In this document: positions 28,701-37,812 of the stretch, piece by piece
Layout: each line of letters begins with the position of its first letter
How positions within the stretch are numbered: the stretch's first letter is position 1
DNA from: Flavobacterium denitrificans DSM 15936
Lineage (GTDB): Bacteria; Bacteroidota; Bacteroidia; Flavobacteriales; Flavobacteriaceae
Direction of reading: 5' to 3'
DNA: 64,000 bases
Assembly (NCBI RefSeq): GCF_000425445.1
Contig: NZ_AUDL01000008.1
Coordinates: 124,001 to 188,000 of the forward strand
Position numbers and translations under genes: made by a program
The notes under the pieces: generated by a model
Told to the model about the DNA's origin: nothing
Database searches by the model: none
Seen by the model: the letters and a program-made list of their open reading frames with translations, nothing else

Positions 28701-29044
28701 TTCTTTTTAGTTTGCCCCAAAGCTGTAACTGTGATCCCATCAAGTTCATTAGTCGCAGTTGCTAGTCTAACATCCATCCCGTCAGTAGCTCTTAATTCTA
28801 CTGTTTTAAATCCCACAGCACTTATAATAAGTGTAGCTCCTTCTTTTACTGAAATTTTAAATCCTCCATTTTCATCAGTAATTGTCTCTTGCTTTGTTCC
28901 TTTTTCTTTAACATTCGCAAAAGGAACTGGCAGATTCGTATTATCTGTAATTACACCGGAGATTGTCTTGTTTTGTGCATTTACTCCTTGGTAACACAAC
29001 ATCATTAGAAAAACTAACAATGATTTGTATAACAGTTTTCTCAT
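25709..29044 (-). CDS. SusC-type TonB-dependent outer-membrane transporter
   Basis: 1111 residues: a signal peptide ending VNAQ, then a carboxypeptidase-regulatory-like domain (KTISGVITDNTNLPVPFANV, about 27-110), a TonB-box region near ELDGITVTALG, a plug domain (LYGKAPGVRV, QIRGLNSVSG, ILKGASAAALYGSEAVNGVV) and a long C-terminal beta-barrel ending in an aromatic residue (LRASF). It imports large oligosaccharides or glycopeptides using TonB energy. It is the only SusC in 64 kb, so it must serve as the port for most of the locus, unless further pairs lie outside. A LacI-type palindrome lies about 230 bp upstream. Confidence 0.97.
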   Translation of the reverse strand: MRKLLYKSLLVFLMMLCYQGVNAQNKTISGVITDNTNLPVPFANVKEKGTKQETITDENGGFKISVKEGATLIISAVGFKTVELRATDGMDVRLATATNELDGITVTALGQTKKNKSIGYATSIIKADAITKTASPTIANSLYGKAPGVRVTSAPGGGGPINIQIRGLNSVSGKNQPLIVMDGIPIRDGDVNNSDYWNAPRMKNNGLADINPEDIENISILKGASAAALYGSEAVNGVVLITTKSGKGKKGLGIDFSTSYSGNQIAYLPRFQYERGQGYANPNFNPSAYLAPDGFAHYDTNGDGTADMRGVPNSSVNFGNWFDGKPIMTWDGVVRPYSAQKDGYKNMFQDAWDATTNVALTNTTDNSNIRFSYTHIESDGLSMGNSNKKNNLSLNASFKTGKFLKTDVIVNYMNQKVHNRAYATDRLVNNFTGMLSPFDNGDWYKAKYQTSLGYKYVTGVNGQSLTPSENIIRNGFKADIGDYFWNTNAKQQDEITNRLIASVTETLTFGDFSLRGRVSTDLSSVNIENRDPVEVPLIYQFGGDRSGAFGMESQDYNILYGEVLLTYNKKLNDDFTVGAQAGFNGSQETGKFLSRSTNGGLSVEGWYDMNASINMANSTSRRYEILKDAAFGTINGSYKNYLFLEGTIRRDRTSTMNPNNNSFTYPSVNSSFVLSEAVKLPEVVSYAKLRASWGIVGSYPESYLANVAFNQATLGTQGTTTPVLITTSNASYGNEGIKPEMKNEYELGFETKFFDRRLGLDFSYYNAKIKDQILPLTLAPTTGAKSILANVGELANHGFEVSLTGSPFRTESFSWDVTLNWAKNVNKLVSLADGSTEYLHADYDGSAAQLKSVVGQPMGGIYAHPIKTDTNGNKMVDSDGFYIIDGDKWEKYGSAMPKGVGGLINTFTYKNFTLDVNIDYSYGGYIMPTGISWMNSRGLTEETLNYSTNERGGLTYYMDNGRGVQVPNSATAGPAGQTLYRDGMLMDGVDPNGNPNTNVVSQAGYYALTYNWGGPQYGSISRYELYIKKNDYVKLRELSIAYNVPSAWAAKIGATRLTASFFGRNLFFIYRTIKDMDPEGTTAGTRWAQNVNNAGLSPATRSYGVSLRASF

Positions 29045-29274
29045 AATTAATATTAGTTTGGTTTGGTTTAAATTATTTTTAAATTAAAAGGTTCTGATTA
29101 TTTAAAAAAATATTGGATACTAAAACCTTTAATTCCATATTACCATTTTCTCAACCTGGCAATAACTAAGTTTCTTGTTTGTAACATCTCTATTTTTTCT
29201 TTTATATCATAAGCGTGTTTTTTGTTTAATAATTTGTTTTAAGTTTTCTGAGTTATTATTTTTTTTTCGTTAAC

Positions 29275-29286
29275 TATAACGTTTTA
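29275..29286. promoter_or_regulatory. Candidate LacI-type operator, SusC/LacI intergenic
   Basis: TATAACGTTTTA, one mismatch from the perfect palindrome, between the SusC start at 29044 and the LacI stop at 29319. Confidence 0.5.
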
Positions 29287-29318
29287 GCAATTGGCTTTTA
29301 AAAAAAAGGAACATTATG

Positions 29319-30332
29319 CTATACCGACTCTCTTATAGTTAAACTTCCTTTTTTCTTTTCTTTTATAATCTTGTAATCACTCCCATCTGTCATTTGTTTC
29401 ATTAGGAGCTTTACTGTTTTTTTTCCCATTTCTTCAATAGGCTGCGCCAAAACTGTAATAGATGGCGAATTAAGCCTGAAACTGTCGTGATCATCAAAAC
29501 TAATCACTGCTTTGTCTACTGGAATCTTCAATCCGAGTTTCCTTAAAGATTGTAATCCTGCAAGCAACAAATAATTTGCGCCAAATAATATGGCATCGAT
29601 ATCAGTATTTTGGCTCAAAAATTCAGAGATTTTTTCAATTCGTTTATCTTCTGTTATTTGATAATCCATATCCAAAACTCTTGATTCATCATACAAACCT
29701 GCTTCTTTCAATGTGTGTGCATAGCCTTGTTTCCTCAGATCCATTTGAATCAGCTGTGAATAATTGGTAACAAATGCAATTTTTTTGAATCCTTTTTCTA
29801 ACAGAAATCGCGTTGCTTTCTCTGCTCCTTCAAAATTATCAAGCACTACATGACTTACATCTTGTCCTTCAAAATAACGATCGACTAATACTACCGGACA
29901 TTGAAGTTCTAATAATCTGTCAATCGTACCTTTCATATTTTCGGTAGGCGTTATGATAAAACCATCTACATTTGCCTGCAATAAACTATCTACCAACTCT
30001 ATCGCTCGTTCATCACTTCCACCAGTACTGCAATAAAACACTCTATAATTAGAATCGATTGCTTCTCTTTCGATCACTTTTGCCAAATCTGAAAAAAAGT
30101 GATTTGATATATCTTCCACAATAAGCCCAATTGATCTTGTTTTTCCAGTTCGCAAACTACTGGCAATCATATTGAGTTTAAATTTCATTTCTTCACTAAC
30201 CTTGAAGACTTTCTTAATCACTTCTTTGCTTATCCCCATTTTTTCGCCTTTGTTGTTCAAAACAAATGAAACAGTCGTAACTGATACATTTGCAGCTTTG
30301 GCGATATCTTTAATGGTGATGTTTTTTTTCAT
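29319..30332 (-). CDS. LacI-family transcriptional regulator
   Basis: 337 residues. The N-terminal helix-turn-helix ITIKDIAKAANVSVTTVSFV (5-24) and hinge region (SLRTGKTRSIGLIVEDISNHFF, with the cut after the hinge) precede a periplasmic-binding-protein-like effector domain. LacI proteins bind short CG-centred palindromes, and two such sites lie 58-82 bp upstream of this gene, implying autoregulation. The gene is directly upstream of SusC/SusD in the same direction, which is the usual place for a PUL regulator in flavobacteria. The effector is probably a released mono- or oligosaccharide but cannot be named. I infer that it controls most units of the locus from the distribution of matching sites. 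Confidence 0.93.
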   Translation of the reverse strand: MKKNITIKDIAKAANVSVTTVSFVLNNKGEKMGISKEVIKKVFKVSEEMKFKLNMIASSLRTGKTRSIGLIVEDISNHFFSDLAKVIEREAIDSNYRVFYCSTGGSDERAIELVDSLLQANVDGFIITPTENMKGTIDRLLELQCPVVLVDRYFEGQDVSHVVLDNFEGAEKATRFLLEKGFKKIAFVTNYSQLIQMDLRKQGYAHTLKEAGLYDESRVLDMDYQITEDKRIEKISEFLSQNTDIDAILFGANYLLLAGLQSLRKLGLKIPVDKAVISFDDHDSFRLNSPSITVLAQPIEEMGKKTVKLLMKQMTDGSDYKIIKEKKKGSLTIRESV

Positions 30333-30888
30333 GAAACGTTAAGCTTATCTTAAACTTTAGTTAATACATTTAAACAAATATATATTTAATAAAACGATTT
30401 ACAAAAACGTTTTAGTATTTTTTTTATATCTATTTAATTATTTTAACATTTAAAAAACCTAAAATCAAATTTTAAGCCTAACCCACTGAAAATAAAACAC
30501 TATATGATATAAATTCAGATATTATTTTTCTCACAAAATCCTAAAATCATACAAAAATTCAATAAAAATAAATATTGCAAAAAATGATGCTATAAAATCA
30601 GGAAAAATGCGACATATTTAACTTAAATATATGTTAACTAATATTCATATAACATTTCCGTATTTGCAAAATCATAATTTTTAATCCATAAATATTTTTA
30701 TTTGTTTTTTATTCCTTTTTTAGAAATCATAACAAATCACTTTTTTAAAAAATTTGATTTCTTTTTCCTTGATTTTAAAAGTTGTAAGCTTTTTATTGCA
30801 TTTGATTTTATCCTGAATGCTAAATCTCAAAAATTGATCTCCATTTTTTATTTCAATTCTCACATTCTTTTGTTTTTCAGAATTGATT
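30333..30888. other. Intergenic stretch upstream of LacI
   Basis: 556 very AT-rich bases without a convincing gene. Two adjacent operator-like palindromes lie at its LacI-proximal end. Between about 30430 and 30880 I see only low-complexity A/T runs and no clear hairpin; an apparent plus-strand open frame at 30702-30899 is phenylalanine-rich and looks non-coding. Confidence 0.6.
30390..30414. promoter_or_regulatory. Tandem candidate LacI operators upstream of the LacI gene
   Basis: TAAAACGATTTA (30390-30401) and AAAAACGTTTTA (30403-30414), one base apart, 58 bp upstream of the LacI ATG; centre-to-centre spacing 13 bp. Confidence 0.65.
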
Positions 30889-33558
30889 TTACTCCGTAAC
30901 AGTAAGAATGTCTCTCAATCGAATATCTCTTGAAGAAGCTCCAATCATAATTCTGAAATCGCCTGGCTCCACAACCCACTGCATCGATTCGTTTAGCATC
31001 TTCAGTGTTTCTTTATTGATTTCAAATGAAATTTCTTTTGATTCTCCCGCTTTAAGCGAAATTCTCTGAAAGCCTTTCAATTGTTTTATGGGTTGAGCAA
31101 TTGATGCCAAAACATCGCGTACATACAATTGAACAACCTCATCGCCGTCAACATTACTTGTATTTTTTATCGTACAATACACTTTTATTGTTTCTGATTT
31201 CCCTAATTGTTTTTTGTCAAATCGTAGATTGCTGTATTCAAACGTTGAATAACTCAATCCGAAGCCAAAAGGAAATAATGGCGCTCCGTTTAAATTGGTA
31301 TAATCATCAGAACGTCCTGTTGGCTTATGATTGTAGACCAATGGCAATTGTCCTTCAAAAACAGGAAACGTAATTGGTAAACGTCCTGCAGGATTTTTAT
31401 CTCCAAACAAAATATTGGCAACGGCATGACCTCCATCTTCGCCTGGATACCAAACATCTAAAATTGACGGCACATTGTTGATCCATTTATCCATTGTAAT
31501 AGCGCTTCCTCCAACCAAAACAACTACAACTGGTTTTCCCGTAGCGGCAACAGCATTTATTAATTCTTCCTGATGTCCAAGCAAACCTAAATAAGCTCTG
31601 TCATTAAATTCGCCTTCTTCGATTCCGGCTGCAATTACCGCCACATCCGATTTTTTGGCAGCCGCTACAGCTTCATCAATTTTATTTTGCCAATCATTAT
31701 CTACTCCAACATTCCAGACTAACTTAAATTTAGCATAGCCTTGTGATTCAAAAAACTCAATTCTGATATCGTATTCTTTGTCTTTTTCAAATTTGAATTC
31801 AACCAATTTAGTTGAATAGGTTTGGCTTTTCCAATTGTCAATAAGTAGTTTTCCGTTTAAGTACAAACGGTAACCATCGTTTCCTTCAAAACCAATTTTA
31901 TAAGTTCCCGTTTCTGGAGATTTTATTTTTCCGCTCCATTTAACAGAATAAAAATCGTAATTAATTTTTTCTTGATCAGGAGAATAAAGCGTCCAATCAA
32001 AATTAACTGCTTGATCCAACCTAGTCAAAACCGGACTTCCGTTTAATTGCACATTATTAAAATATTCGCCCACTAAACCATTTTTGGTTTTGCCATTTTC
32101 AATACTAGATAATTGAGACGATGGAACCGACACATATTCTTTGCTTCTTCTCGCAACTCCTTCTGCAAAATTTATTTGAGCTGACGCTCCTAACTTCGCT
32201 TTTATTCCGTCAAGCATATTTACTTTTCCGTTGCCCGGACCGCTGTAACCTCCCAAACGTGCTTCGGTAATATCATTTCCAATTAAGGCAATTGATTTTA
32301 TCGATTTTTTAAGAGGCAAAACATTGTTTTCGTTTTTAAGCAAAACCATTCCTTTTTCGGCTGCTTCTCTTGCCAACAATTTGTGGGCTGGATTTCCATT
32401 CCATTTATTGGTTTCTTTTTCATCCGCATACGGATTTTCAAATAATCCCAATTCAAATTTCAATCGCAAAACCCTCGCCACAGCTTCGTCAATATTTTTC
32501 ATATCAATTCTTCCGTCAAGGAAAGGCGGCTGGAATAATTTATAATGATCGTAGGCTGTTTGAAAGATTACATCCAGTCCGTTGTTGATGGCATTTGTTC
32601 CAGATTCAGGATAATCTTTTGCTGTATAATGCAACACATTTCCACCTCCAACAGCATTTGCATCAGAAATAATGAATCCTTTAAAATTCATTTCTCCTTT
32701 TAATTTTTTATTCAACAACCAGTCGTTTGCCGTACAAGGACTTCCATTTATAGTATTGTACGAAGTCATCACACTTCGGCTTCCTCCTTCGGTAAAACAC
32801 GCACGGAAAGGCGGAAACTGATATTCTTCCAGATAACGTTCATTGTAATCAATTGGGTAACTGTCACGGCCTCCGTCTCCACTATTCGCTAAAAAATGCT
32901 TCGGAGTTGTAATTACTCCTCTTTCTTCAAACGAGGAAACATATGCTACGCCCATTTTTGAAGAAAGAAAAGGATCTTCTCCGTATGTTTCTTCTACTCG
33001 TCCCCAGCGAACATCTGAAGCAAGATTGACAACTGGCGATAAAATTTGGCGAATTCCTCGGCTTTTTGATTCCATTGCAATGGCGGTTGAAACTCTTTTC
33101 ACTAATCCGGGATCAAAAGTTGCTGCCAATGAAATAGATTGCGGAAAAGCTGTCGCGCCATCTCTTACCAATCCGTGCAACGCTTCATCAAAAGCGATAA
33201 TCGGAATTCCGAGACGTGTTTTCTCAACAAAATATTTCTGAATTTTATTAACCAGTTTAACCGTTTCCTTTGCATTACTTGCTGCACTATAATCTAAAAT
33301 CTGATTGCTGGCATCGGTACTTCCTTTGGCACTGACTTGAAAACCAAAAATTCCATTTTTATAATTGGCTTCTCCATCAGACAAATCACCGGGAATCATG
33401 AACATCTGCCAAAATTTCTCTTCCGTCGTCATTCTGGATAATAAATCCTGAACGCGTTCTTCAACAGGCAATTTTGAATTTTTATATTTTGGCGCATTCT
33501 GAGCATATAATGTCTGAAATCCCAGAAATAAGCCTAGTAAAAGTATTTTTTTGTTCAT
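30889..33558 (-). CDS. GH3 glycosidase with inserted PA14 domain
   Basis: 889 residues from the ATG at 33558 (MNKKILLLGLF), signal peptide ending LYAQ. The N-terminal barrel shows DEALHGL, DVRWGRVEETYGEDP, TPKHF (218-222) and the nucleophile Asp299 in GFIISDANAVGG. A PA14 domain, about 493-620, is inserted in the alpha/beta sandwich, as in many beta-glucosidase-type GH3 proteins; a fibronectin-III-like domain closes it. Substrate could be beta-glucoside, beta-xyloside or similar; the PA14 insertion makes it more glucosidase-like than the GH3 at 8648. It is a lone gene between the LacI region and the end of the long GH29-to-GH29 run, with no clear operator in its upstream gap, which holds a repeat element. 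Confidence 0.93.
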   Translation of the reverse strand: MNKKILLLGLFLGFQTLYAQNAPKYKNSKLPVEERVQDLLSRMTTEEKFWQMFMIPGDLSDGEANYKNGIFGFQVSAKGSTDASNQILDYSAASNAKETVKLVNKIQKYFVEKTRLGIPIIAFDEALHGLVRDGATAFPQSISLAATFDPGLVKRVSTAIAMESKSRGIRQILSPVVNLASDVRWGRVEETYGEDPFLSSKMGVAYVSSFEERGVITTPKHFLANSGDGGRDSYPIDYNERYLEEYQFPPFRACFTEGGSRSVMTSYNTINGSPCTANDWLLNKKLKGEMNFKGFIISDANAVGGGNVLHYTAKDYPESGTNAINNGLDVIFQTAYDHYKLFQPPFLDGRIDMKNIDEAVARVLRLKFELGLFENPYADEKETNKWNGNPAHKLLAREAAEKGMVLLKNENNVLPLKKSIKSIALIGNDITEARLGGYSGPGNGKVNMLDGIKAKLGASAQINFAEGVARRSKEYVSVPSSQLSSIENGKTKNGLVGEYFNNVQLNGSPVLTRLDQAVNFDWTLYSPDQEKINYDFYSVKWSGKIKSPETGTYKIGFEGNDGYRLYLNGKLLIDNWKSQTYSTKLVEFKFEKDKEYDIRIEFFESQGYAKFKLVWNVGVDNDWQNKIDEAVAAAKKSDVAVIAAGIEEGEFNDRAYLGLLGHQEELINAVAATGKPVVVVLVGGSAITMDKWINNVPSILDVWYPGEDGGHAVANILFGDKNPAGRLPITFPVFEGQLPLVYNHKPTGRSDDYTNLNGAPLFPFGFGLSYSTFEYSNLRFDKKQLGKSETIKVYCTIKNTSNVDGDEVVQLYVRDVLASIAQPIKQLKGFQRISLKAGESKEISFEINKETLKMLNESMQWVVEPGDFRIMIGASSRDIRLRDILTVTE

Positions 33559-33635
33559 AATGATAATATTGAAATAACGATAAGGCATATATTTTTATTG
33601 ATTTTAACCTGTTGAGGATACTTGATCTTTTTTTA

Positions 33636-33757
33636 AACACATAGAAACATAGAATTTATATCTAAATGAAGTTGACTAAAAGAAACTAGTTTCTAACACA
33701 TAGCCAACTATGTTTATTTTAATTCTTCAGCACCAAAAATCTATTTTTCTATGTTTC
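33636..33757. repeat. Dispersed repeat, copy 2 (one end degraded)
   Basis: Left end AACACATAGAAACATAG (33636-33652) is identical to copy 1. The inner AAAGAAACTAGTTT and AACACATAG...CTATGTTT parts are conserved, while the right end (33741-33757) is degraded. The conserved interior shows it is the same element. Confidence 0.8.
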
Positions 33758-33814
33758 AAAAATTGTATCCAAAAGACTGATTTTTATGGAATCAATTCAA
33801 AAAATTTGGATAAA

Positions 33815-33848
33815 AAAATGCCATCTCCTTTTCTGGAGATGACATTTT
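33815..33848 (-). terminator. Terminator of the 33.8-43.2 kb unit
   Basis: AAAATGCCATCTCC (33815-33828) pairs with GGAGATGACATTTT (33835-33848), one mismatch, just after the GH29 stop at 33860 on the minus strand. Confidence 0.75.
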
Positions 33849-33859
33849 AAAATTTAGTA

Positions 33860-35197
33860 TTAGTTTGTCAGGAATCCTCCGTGACCTCTGTATAATTTAA
33901 TTGGTGCATCTAAAGTAACTTTAATACAAGTCACATATTTATCAATTGCAGTTTCCGGTAAATCAATATAAACCAATCCTGGAACTGCACTCCAAGAAAT
34001 TTTCCCTACCACTTTATGAGTTAATTTTACATTTGAACCCAAAACTGTAATATCCTGAATTTTATTATCAAGACCTTTCAGCATTAATTGACCCGAAGTT
34101 TTTCCGTGAACAAATAAATAAAGTGTTTTTGAATCTTTAGAAAGTGTCGTTGGCCCATAAAAATGTCCCATCGGAATTCCAGGAACTGTTCCAAAAATAC
34201 CTTCTCCATTTCTTCTGTTCCAATCACCAAGTTCTTTTAAAGTCGACACAACAGTTTCTGGATAAGTTCCATCAGGTTTTGGTCCGATGTCAAGCAACAA
34301 GTTTCCTCCGTTTGAAACTGCGTCAACAAAAATCGTTACAATTTCGTAAGGTGTTTTCCAATTGTTGTCGCTCACACGGTAACCCCAGTTTTCATTCATT
34401 GTCATACATAATTCCCACCATTTGAATGCTGGACGCACTACTGGAAAGTTTTGCTCAGGAGTATCATAATCACCGTAACCTTGCAAACGTCCGTTGATAA
34501 TTGTGTTCGGATTTCTGTCTAACATCATTTTACGAGTTTTTTCAGCCTGCCATTCTTCTGCGCTATGTTCCCAATCACCATCAAACCACCATAAATCCGG
34601 ATTGTACCAATCTGAAATTTCTTTGATTTGACCTTGGAAGAATTTCTGAAAACGCTCCCAACGTGCTGGTTCTTTTTTAATATCGTAACGCGCTTTTTCT
34701 TTCAAAAAGCCTGGGTAATCATTATGAGTCCAATCGATTAATGAAAAATAAGCCCCACATTTGACATCTCTTTTACGCAATTCTTCAAAAAATGGCTTGA
34801 TCATATCCTTTTTTGCTGGACACGTTTTTACTGAACTCAATTTACCTAACTTCGTATCGTACATTGCTACGCCATCGTGGTGTTTAGTTGTAATTACGGC
34901 ATATCTTGCTCCAGAGTTTTTTATCATCTCTGCCCAAGCAGCAGGATCATAATTGCTTAAAGTGTAGCTTTTTTGTTGCTTCATATAATCTTCAACAGAA
35001 ATTTTCCCGTTGTGAAAACTCCAAGATTCAGAAACATCGGCAACAGAATATATACCGGCGTGAATGAAGATTCCTAATTTAGCATCTTCAAACCATTTCA
35101 TTTTTTCAGCAATATCTTGCGCTGCAATTTTATTCTGCGAATAGCCTGCGATCGTAGTTCCAATTACCAAAATCGCTAAGATTATCTTTTTGGTCAT
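33860..35197 (-). CDS. GH29 alpha-L-fucosidase
   Basis: 445 residues, signal peptide ending AGYSQ. GH29 blocks: KLGIFIHAGIYSVADVSESW (40-59), TTKHHDGVAMYDT (103-115) and nucleophile Asp206 in WWFDGDWE. The active-site neighbourhood differs from the other five GH29 proteins (HAGIYSV instead of HFGPYSV or HMGLYSQ), so it is a separate subgroup with perhaps a different fucosyl linkage. It is the final gene of the run GH29, mutarotase, fuconolactonase, SDR, GH110, GH2, GH29 and sits 21 bp after GH2. The closeness to a GH2 galactosidase suggests removal of fucose and galactose from one antenna, for instance a Lewis-type structure. Confidence 0.94.
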   Translation of the reverse strand: MTKKIILAILVIGTTIAGYSQNKIAAQDIAEKMKWFEDAKLGIFIHAGIYSVADVSESWSFHNGKISVEDYMKQQKSYTLSNYDPAAWAEMIKNSGARYAVITTKHHDGVAMYDTKLGKLSSVKTCPAKKDMIKPFFEELRKRDVKCGAYFSLIDWTHNDYPGFLKEKARYDIKKEPARWERFQKFFQGQIKEISDWYNPDLWWFDGDWEHSAEEWQAEKTRKMMLDRNPNTIINGRLQGYGDYDTPEQNFPVVRPAFKWWELCMTMNENWGYRVSDNNWKTPYEIVTIFVDAVSNGGNLLLDIGPKPDGTYPETVVSTLKELGDWNRRNGEGIFGTVPGIPMGHFYGPTTLSKDSKTLYLFVHGKTSGQLMLKGLDNKIQDITVLGSNVKLTHKVVGKISWSAVPGLVYIDLPETAIDKYVTCIKVTLDAPIKLYRGHGGFLTN

Positions 35198-35218
35198 TTT
35201 TTTGTTTTTATGTAGTTA

Positions 35219-37768
35219 TTATTTAATCAAGATAGTTGTTGAAGTTGCTTGCAATCCTTCACTTTGTGCTTTTACCGTAAATTGTCCTTTTTGATCTTTT
35301 TTCGCTTTAACAATTACAAGAACTTTTCCGTTATAAGCTGGTCTTTCTGTACTTTGAAAAGGCACAAAACTAGTAGCATCCCCATTATCAGTTGCTACAA
35401 TTTCCCCTGCTCCTTCGATTGAAAACTTAACCAATGGATTTGAACGAGGAACAACCAAACCATTACTGTCTGCGACATCAACCGTTATGAAAACCAAATC
35501 AACATCATCTGCAATTACAGTATTTCTATCAGCTGTCATTTTTAGTTTTGTGGCGTTTCCTGTTGTTTTTACAATATGAGTCGCCCATGCTTTTCCATTT
35601 TTATAGCAAACCACTTTCAGCTCACCTGGCGCATATATTACATCATCCCAAGTAAGGCGGAAATCTTGTCCTTTTACCATTTTTTTTCTTCCAAGGCTTT
35701 TTCCGTTAAGGAATAATTCACCTTCGTCTCCCGAAGTATAAACATGAACAGGAACTACTTGTCCTTTACGTTCACTCCAATTCCAGTGTGGCAAAATATG
35801 TGCTGTAGGAACATCTGGTCTCCAGTGTGATTTGTAACTGTAATAACGATCTTTTAGGAAACCGGCCAAATCAATAATACCGAAATAACTGCTTCTTGAT
35901 GGCGGATTGCTTTTTTGTAATTCAGCCAGTTTCGCTTCCAATTCTTTTTGTTTGGAAGGATCAGTTCTAAAATTCAGCAAATTCGTTTCATCAGAATTAT
36001 AAGGTGTTGGTTCTCCCAAATAATCAAAACCGGTCCAAACATATTCTCCCAATAAATGCGGATATTTTGCATTGGTTCTGAACTGCGTATCAGGCGAGCA
36101 ACCCCAACCCGGAAATGCATCATCGTAAGATGAAATCTGCCAGGTCGTTTTATTGAATTTATCATCAAAGAAATATTCACCACGAGAACTTACTGTTGAA
36201 GCTGTTTCACTTCCCAATGTTGGCTTTTTCTCATATCTCGGATCCACATCCCATTTTGGCTGCTGATCAAAAAAGTAATTTACTCCCATGATATCCAATG
36301 CTACAACTGCTCCGGAACTTCTTCCGCCGTCTGGATCATTGTATCCGTTTGAAATAGGACGCGTTGGATCTTCTCTTCGCATAATATCGGCCAATTCTTT
36401 TGTTAACTTAACATTTTGCTGATCCGGAACTTCATTCCCAATTGACCAGATAAATACTGAGGGATGATTTCTGTCTCTGTGTACCAAAGCCATTAAATCT
36501 TTCTCATGCCATTCATCAAAAATGACATTATAATCCAGTTTTTTCTTTCCGATTTTCCAGGCATCAAAAGCTTCATCCCATACCAAGAATCCCATTTTAT
36601 CAGCCAGTTCCAATAATTCCGGAGCTGGAGGATTGTGTGAAGTTCGCAACGAATTACACCCCATTTCTTTCAGCATAACCAATTGTCTTTTCAATGCCGA
36701 CGTATTAATTGCCGCACCTAAAGCTCCTAAATCATGGTGATTGCAGGTTCCGAAAATCTCGACTCTTTTTCCGTTTAAAAGGAATCCGTTTCGTGGCGTA
36801 AATTCGATGGTACGAATTCCGAAAGGCGTATTGTAAGTATCAACCACTTTTCCGTCAACGCTAACTTTCGTTTGCGCAACATAACGATTCGGCGTTTTTA
36901 AATCCCATAATTTAGGATTGTTTAAGATCGAATGCGTTTCTGCTTCCTCGGTTGTATTTGGTTTGATTTCTAAAGTGGAAACTATTAATGAACCTGCTTT
37001 TACAGTCGGTTTATTATCAATATCCATTTCATATAAATCGGTAGTTACAACTGCTTTAACCGTTTTATTTGTTGCATTATCAACTTTCACTAAAACTTTT
37101 ATAGCGGCTTCTTCTTTGGTAATATTTGGGGTTGTGATGTAAGTTCCCCAATGCCCAACATGCACCGGATTTGTTTTTACCAGCCATACATGACGGTAAA
37201 TTCCAGCTCCCGGATACCAACGGGAATCCCAGTTTTCTGTGTCCAGACGAACTGCTAAAACATTTTCTTCTCCAAATTTTAAAAATGGTGTCAAATTCAT
37301 GCGGAAAGAATTATAACCATATGGCCAGGTTCCAACATAATTTCCGTTTAAATAAATTTTGGCATTTGCCATAGCGCCGTCAAAATCGACAAAAATCTGT
37401 TTCCCAGCATCTGACGCCGGAACAGTAAAATGTTTTCGGTACCAGCCAATTCCTTTCCATGGCAATTTTCCTGTTTCTCCTCTAAGCTCAATTCTAAAGG
37501 GGCCTTTGATCGCCCAATCATGAGGCAGATTCAATTTTTCCCAATTGGCTTCATTAGTTGAAAAGGCTTCTAAATTTTTAGGTTCCTCTTTAATTAATCC
37601 ATCCGCCTGAAGTCCGAATCTTGAAAAAACCCAATTATCATCAAAAGACTCCGTATCAACTGAGCCCATTCTTTTAATTGCTTTTTGCTGTGAAAAACCA
37701 GACAATCCCATCACTAAACAGAGTACTAAAACGATTTTTTTGTTTAATGAAAACATGCTATTGCTCAT
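35219..37768 (-). CDS. GH2 glycosidase, probable beta-galactosidase
   Basis: 849 residues with signal peptide ending GFSQ. Order of domains: GH2 sugar-binding jelly roll (about 40-200), immunoglobulin-like domain, TIM barrel with acid/base Glu446 in WSIGNEVPDQ and nucleophile Glu521 in LGSETASTVSSRG, then a DUF4982-type domain (GELFLNGKSLGRKK) and a C-terminal invasin-like Ig domain. This domain set is typical of Bacteroidota GH2 beta-galactosidases, although beta-mannosidase or glucuronidase activity cannot be excluded. Between GH110 and GH29 in the same run, it may remove beta-galactose from Lewis-type or N-acetyllactosamine antennae. The gap to GH110 is 44 bp. Confidence 0.92.
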   Translation of the reverse strand: MSNSMFSLNKKIVLVLCLVMGLSGFSQQKAIKRMGSVDTESFDDNWVFSRFGLQADGLIKEEPKNLEAFSTNEANWEKLNLPHDWAIKGPFRIELRGETGKLPWKGIGWYRKHFTVPASDAGKQIFVDFDGAMANAKIYLNGNYVGTWPYGYNSFRMNLTPFLKFGEENVLAVRLDTENWDSRWYPGAGIYRHVWLVKTNPVHVGHWGTYITTPNITKEEAAIKVLVKVDNATNKTVKAVVTTDLYEMDIDNKPTVKAGSLIVSTLEIKPNTTEEAETHSILNNPKLWDLKTPNRYVAQTKVSVDGKVVDTYNTPFGIRTIEFTPRNGFLLNGKRVEIFGTCNHHDLGALGAAINTSALKRQLVMLKEMGCNSLRTSHNPPAPELLELADKMGFLVWDEAFDAWKIGKKKLDYNVIFDEWHEKDLMALVHRDRNHPSVFIWSIGNEVPDQQNVKLTKELADIMRREDPTRPISNGYNDPDGGRSSGAVVALDIMGVNYFFDQQPKWDVDPRYEKKPTLGSETASTVSSRGEYFFDDKFNKTTWQISSYDDAFPGWGCSPDTQFRTNAKYPHLLGEYVWTGFDYLGEPTPYNSDETNLLNFRTDPSKQKELEAKLAELQKSNPPSRSSYFGIIDLAGFLKDRYYSYKSHWRPDVPTAHILPHWNWSERKGQVVPVHVYTSGDEGELFLNGKSLGRKKMVKGQDFRLTWDDVIYAPGELKVVCYKNGKAWATHIVKTTGNATKLKMTADRNTVIADDVDLVFITVDVADSNGLVVPRSNPLVKFSIEGAGEIVATDNGDATSFVPFQSTERPAYNGKVLVIVKAKKDQKGQFTVKAQSEGLQATSTTILIK

Positions 37769-37812
37769 ATTCTTATATATTTTGCTTTGATTTTAGCTTA
37801 CGCTTTATTCGT

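Larger units (their letters stand above)
33559..33859. other. Intergenic stretch with repeat element and terminator
   Basis: 301 bases between GH29 (33860) and GH3; contains the second repeat copy and the terminator of the long GH29-to-GH29 unit. No gene. Confidence 0.7.

Noticed and set aside
30702..30899. Small open frame upstream of LacI
   Set aside because: Phe/Ile/Lys-rich translation of A/T-rich DNA, no start context or family features, overlaps the end of GH3.
37727..37738. TAAAACGATTTT at the 5' end of the GH2 gene
   Set aside because: It is within the signal-peptide codons, about 30 bp inside the gene; a downstream operator is possible but unsupported.
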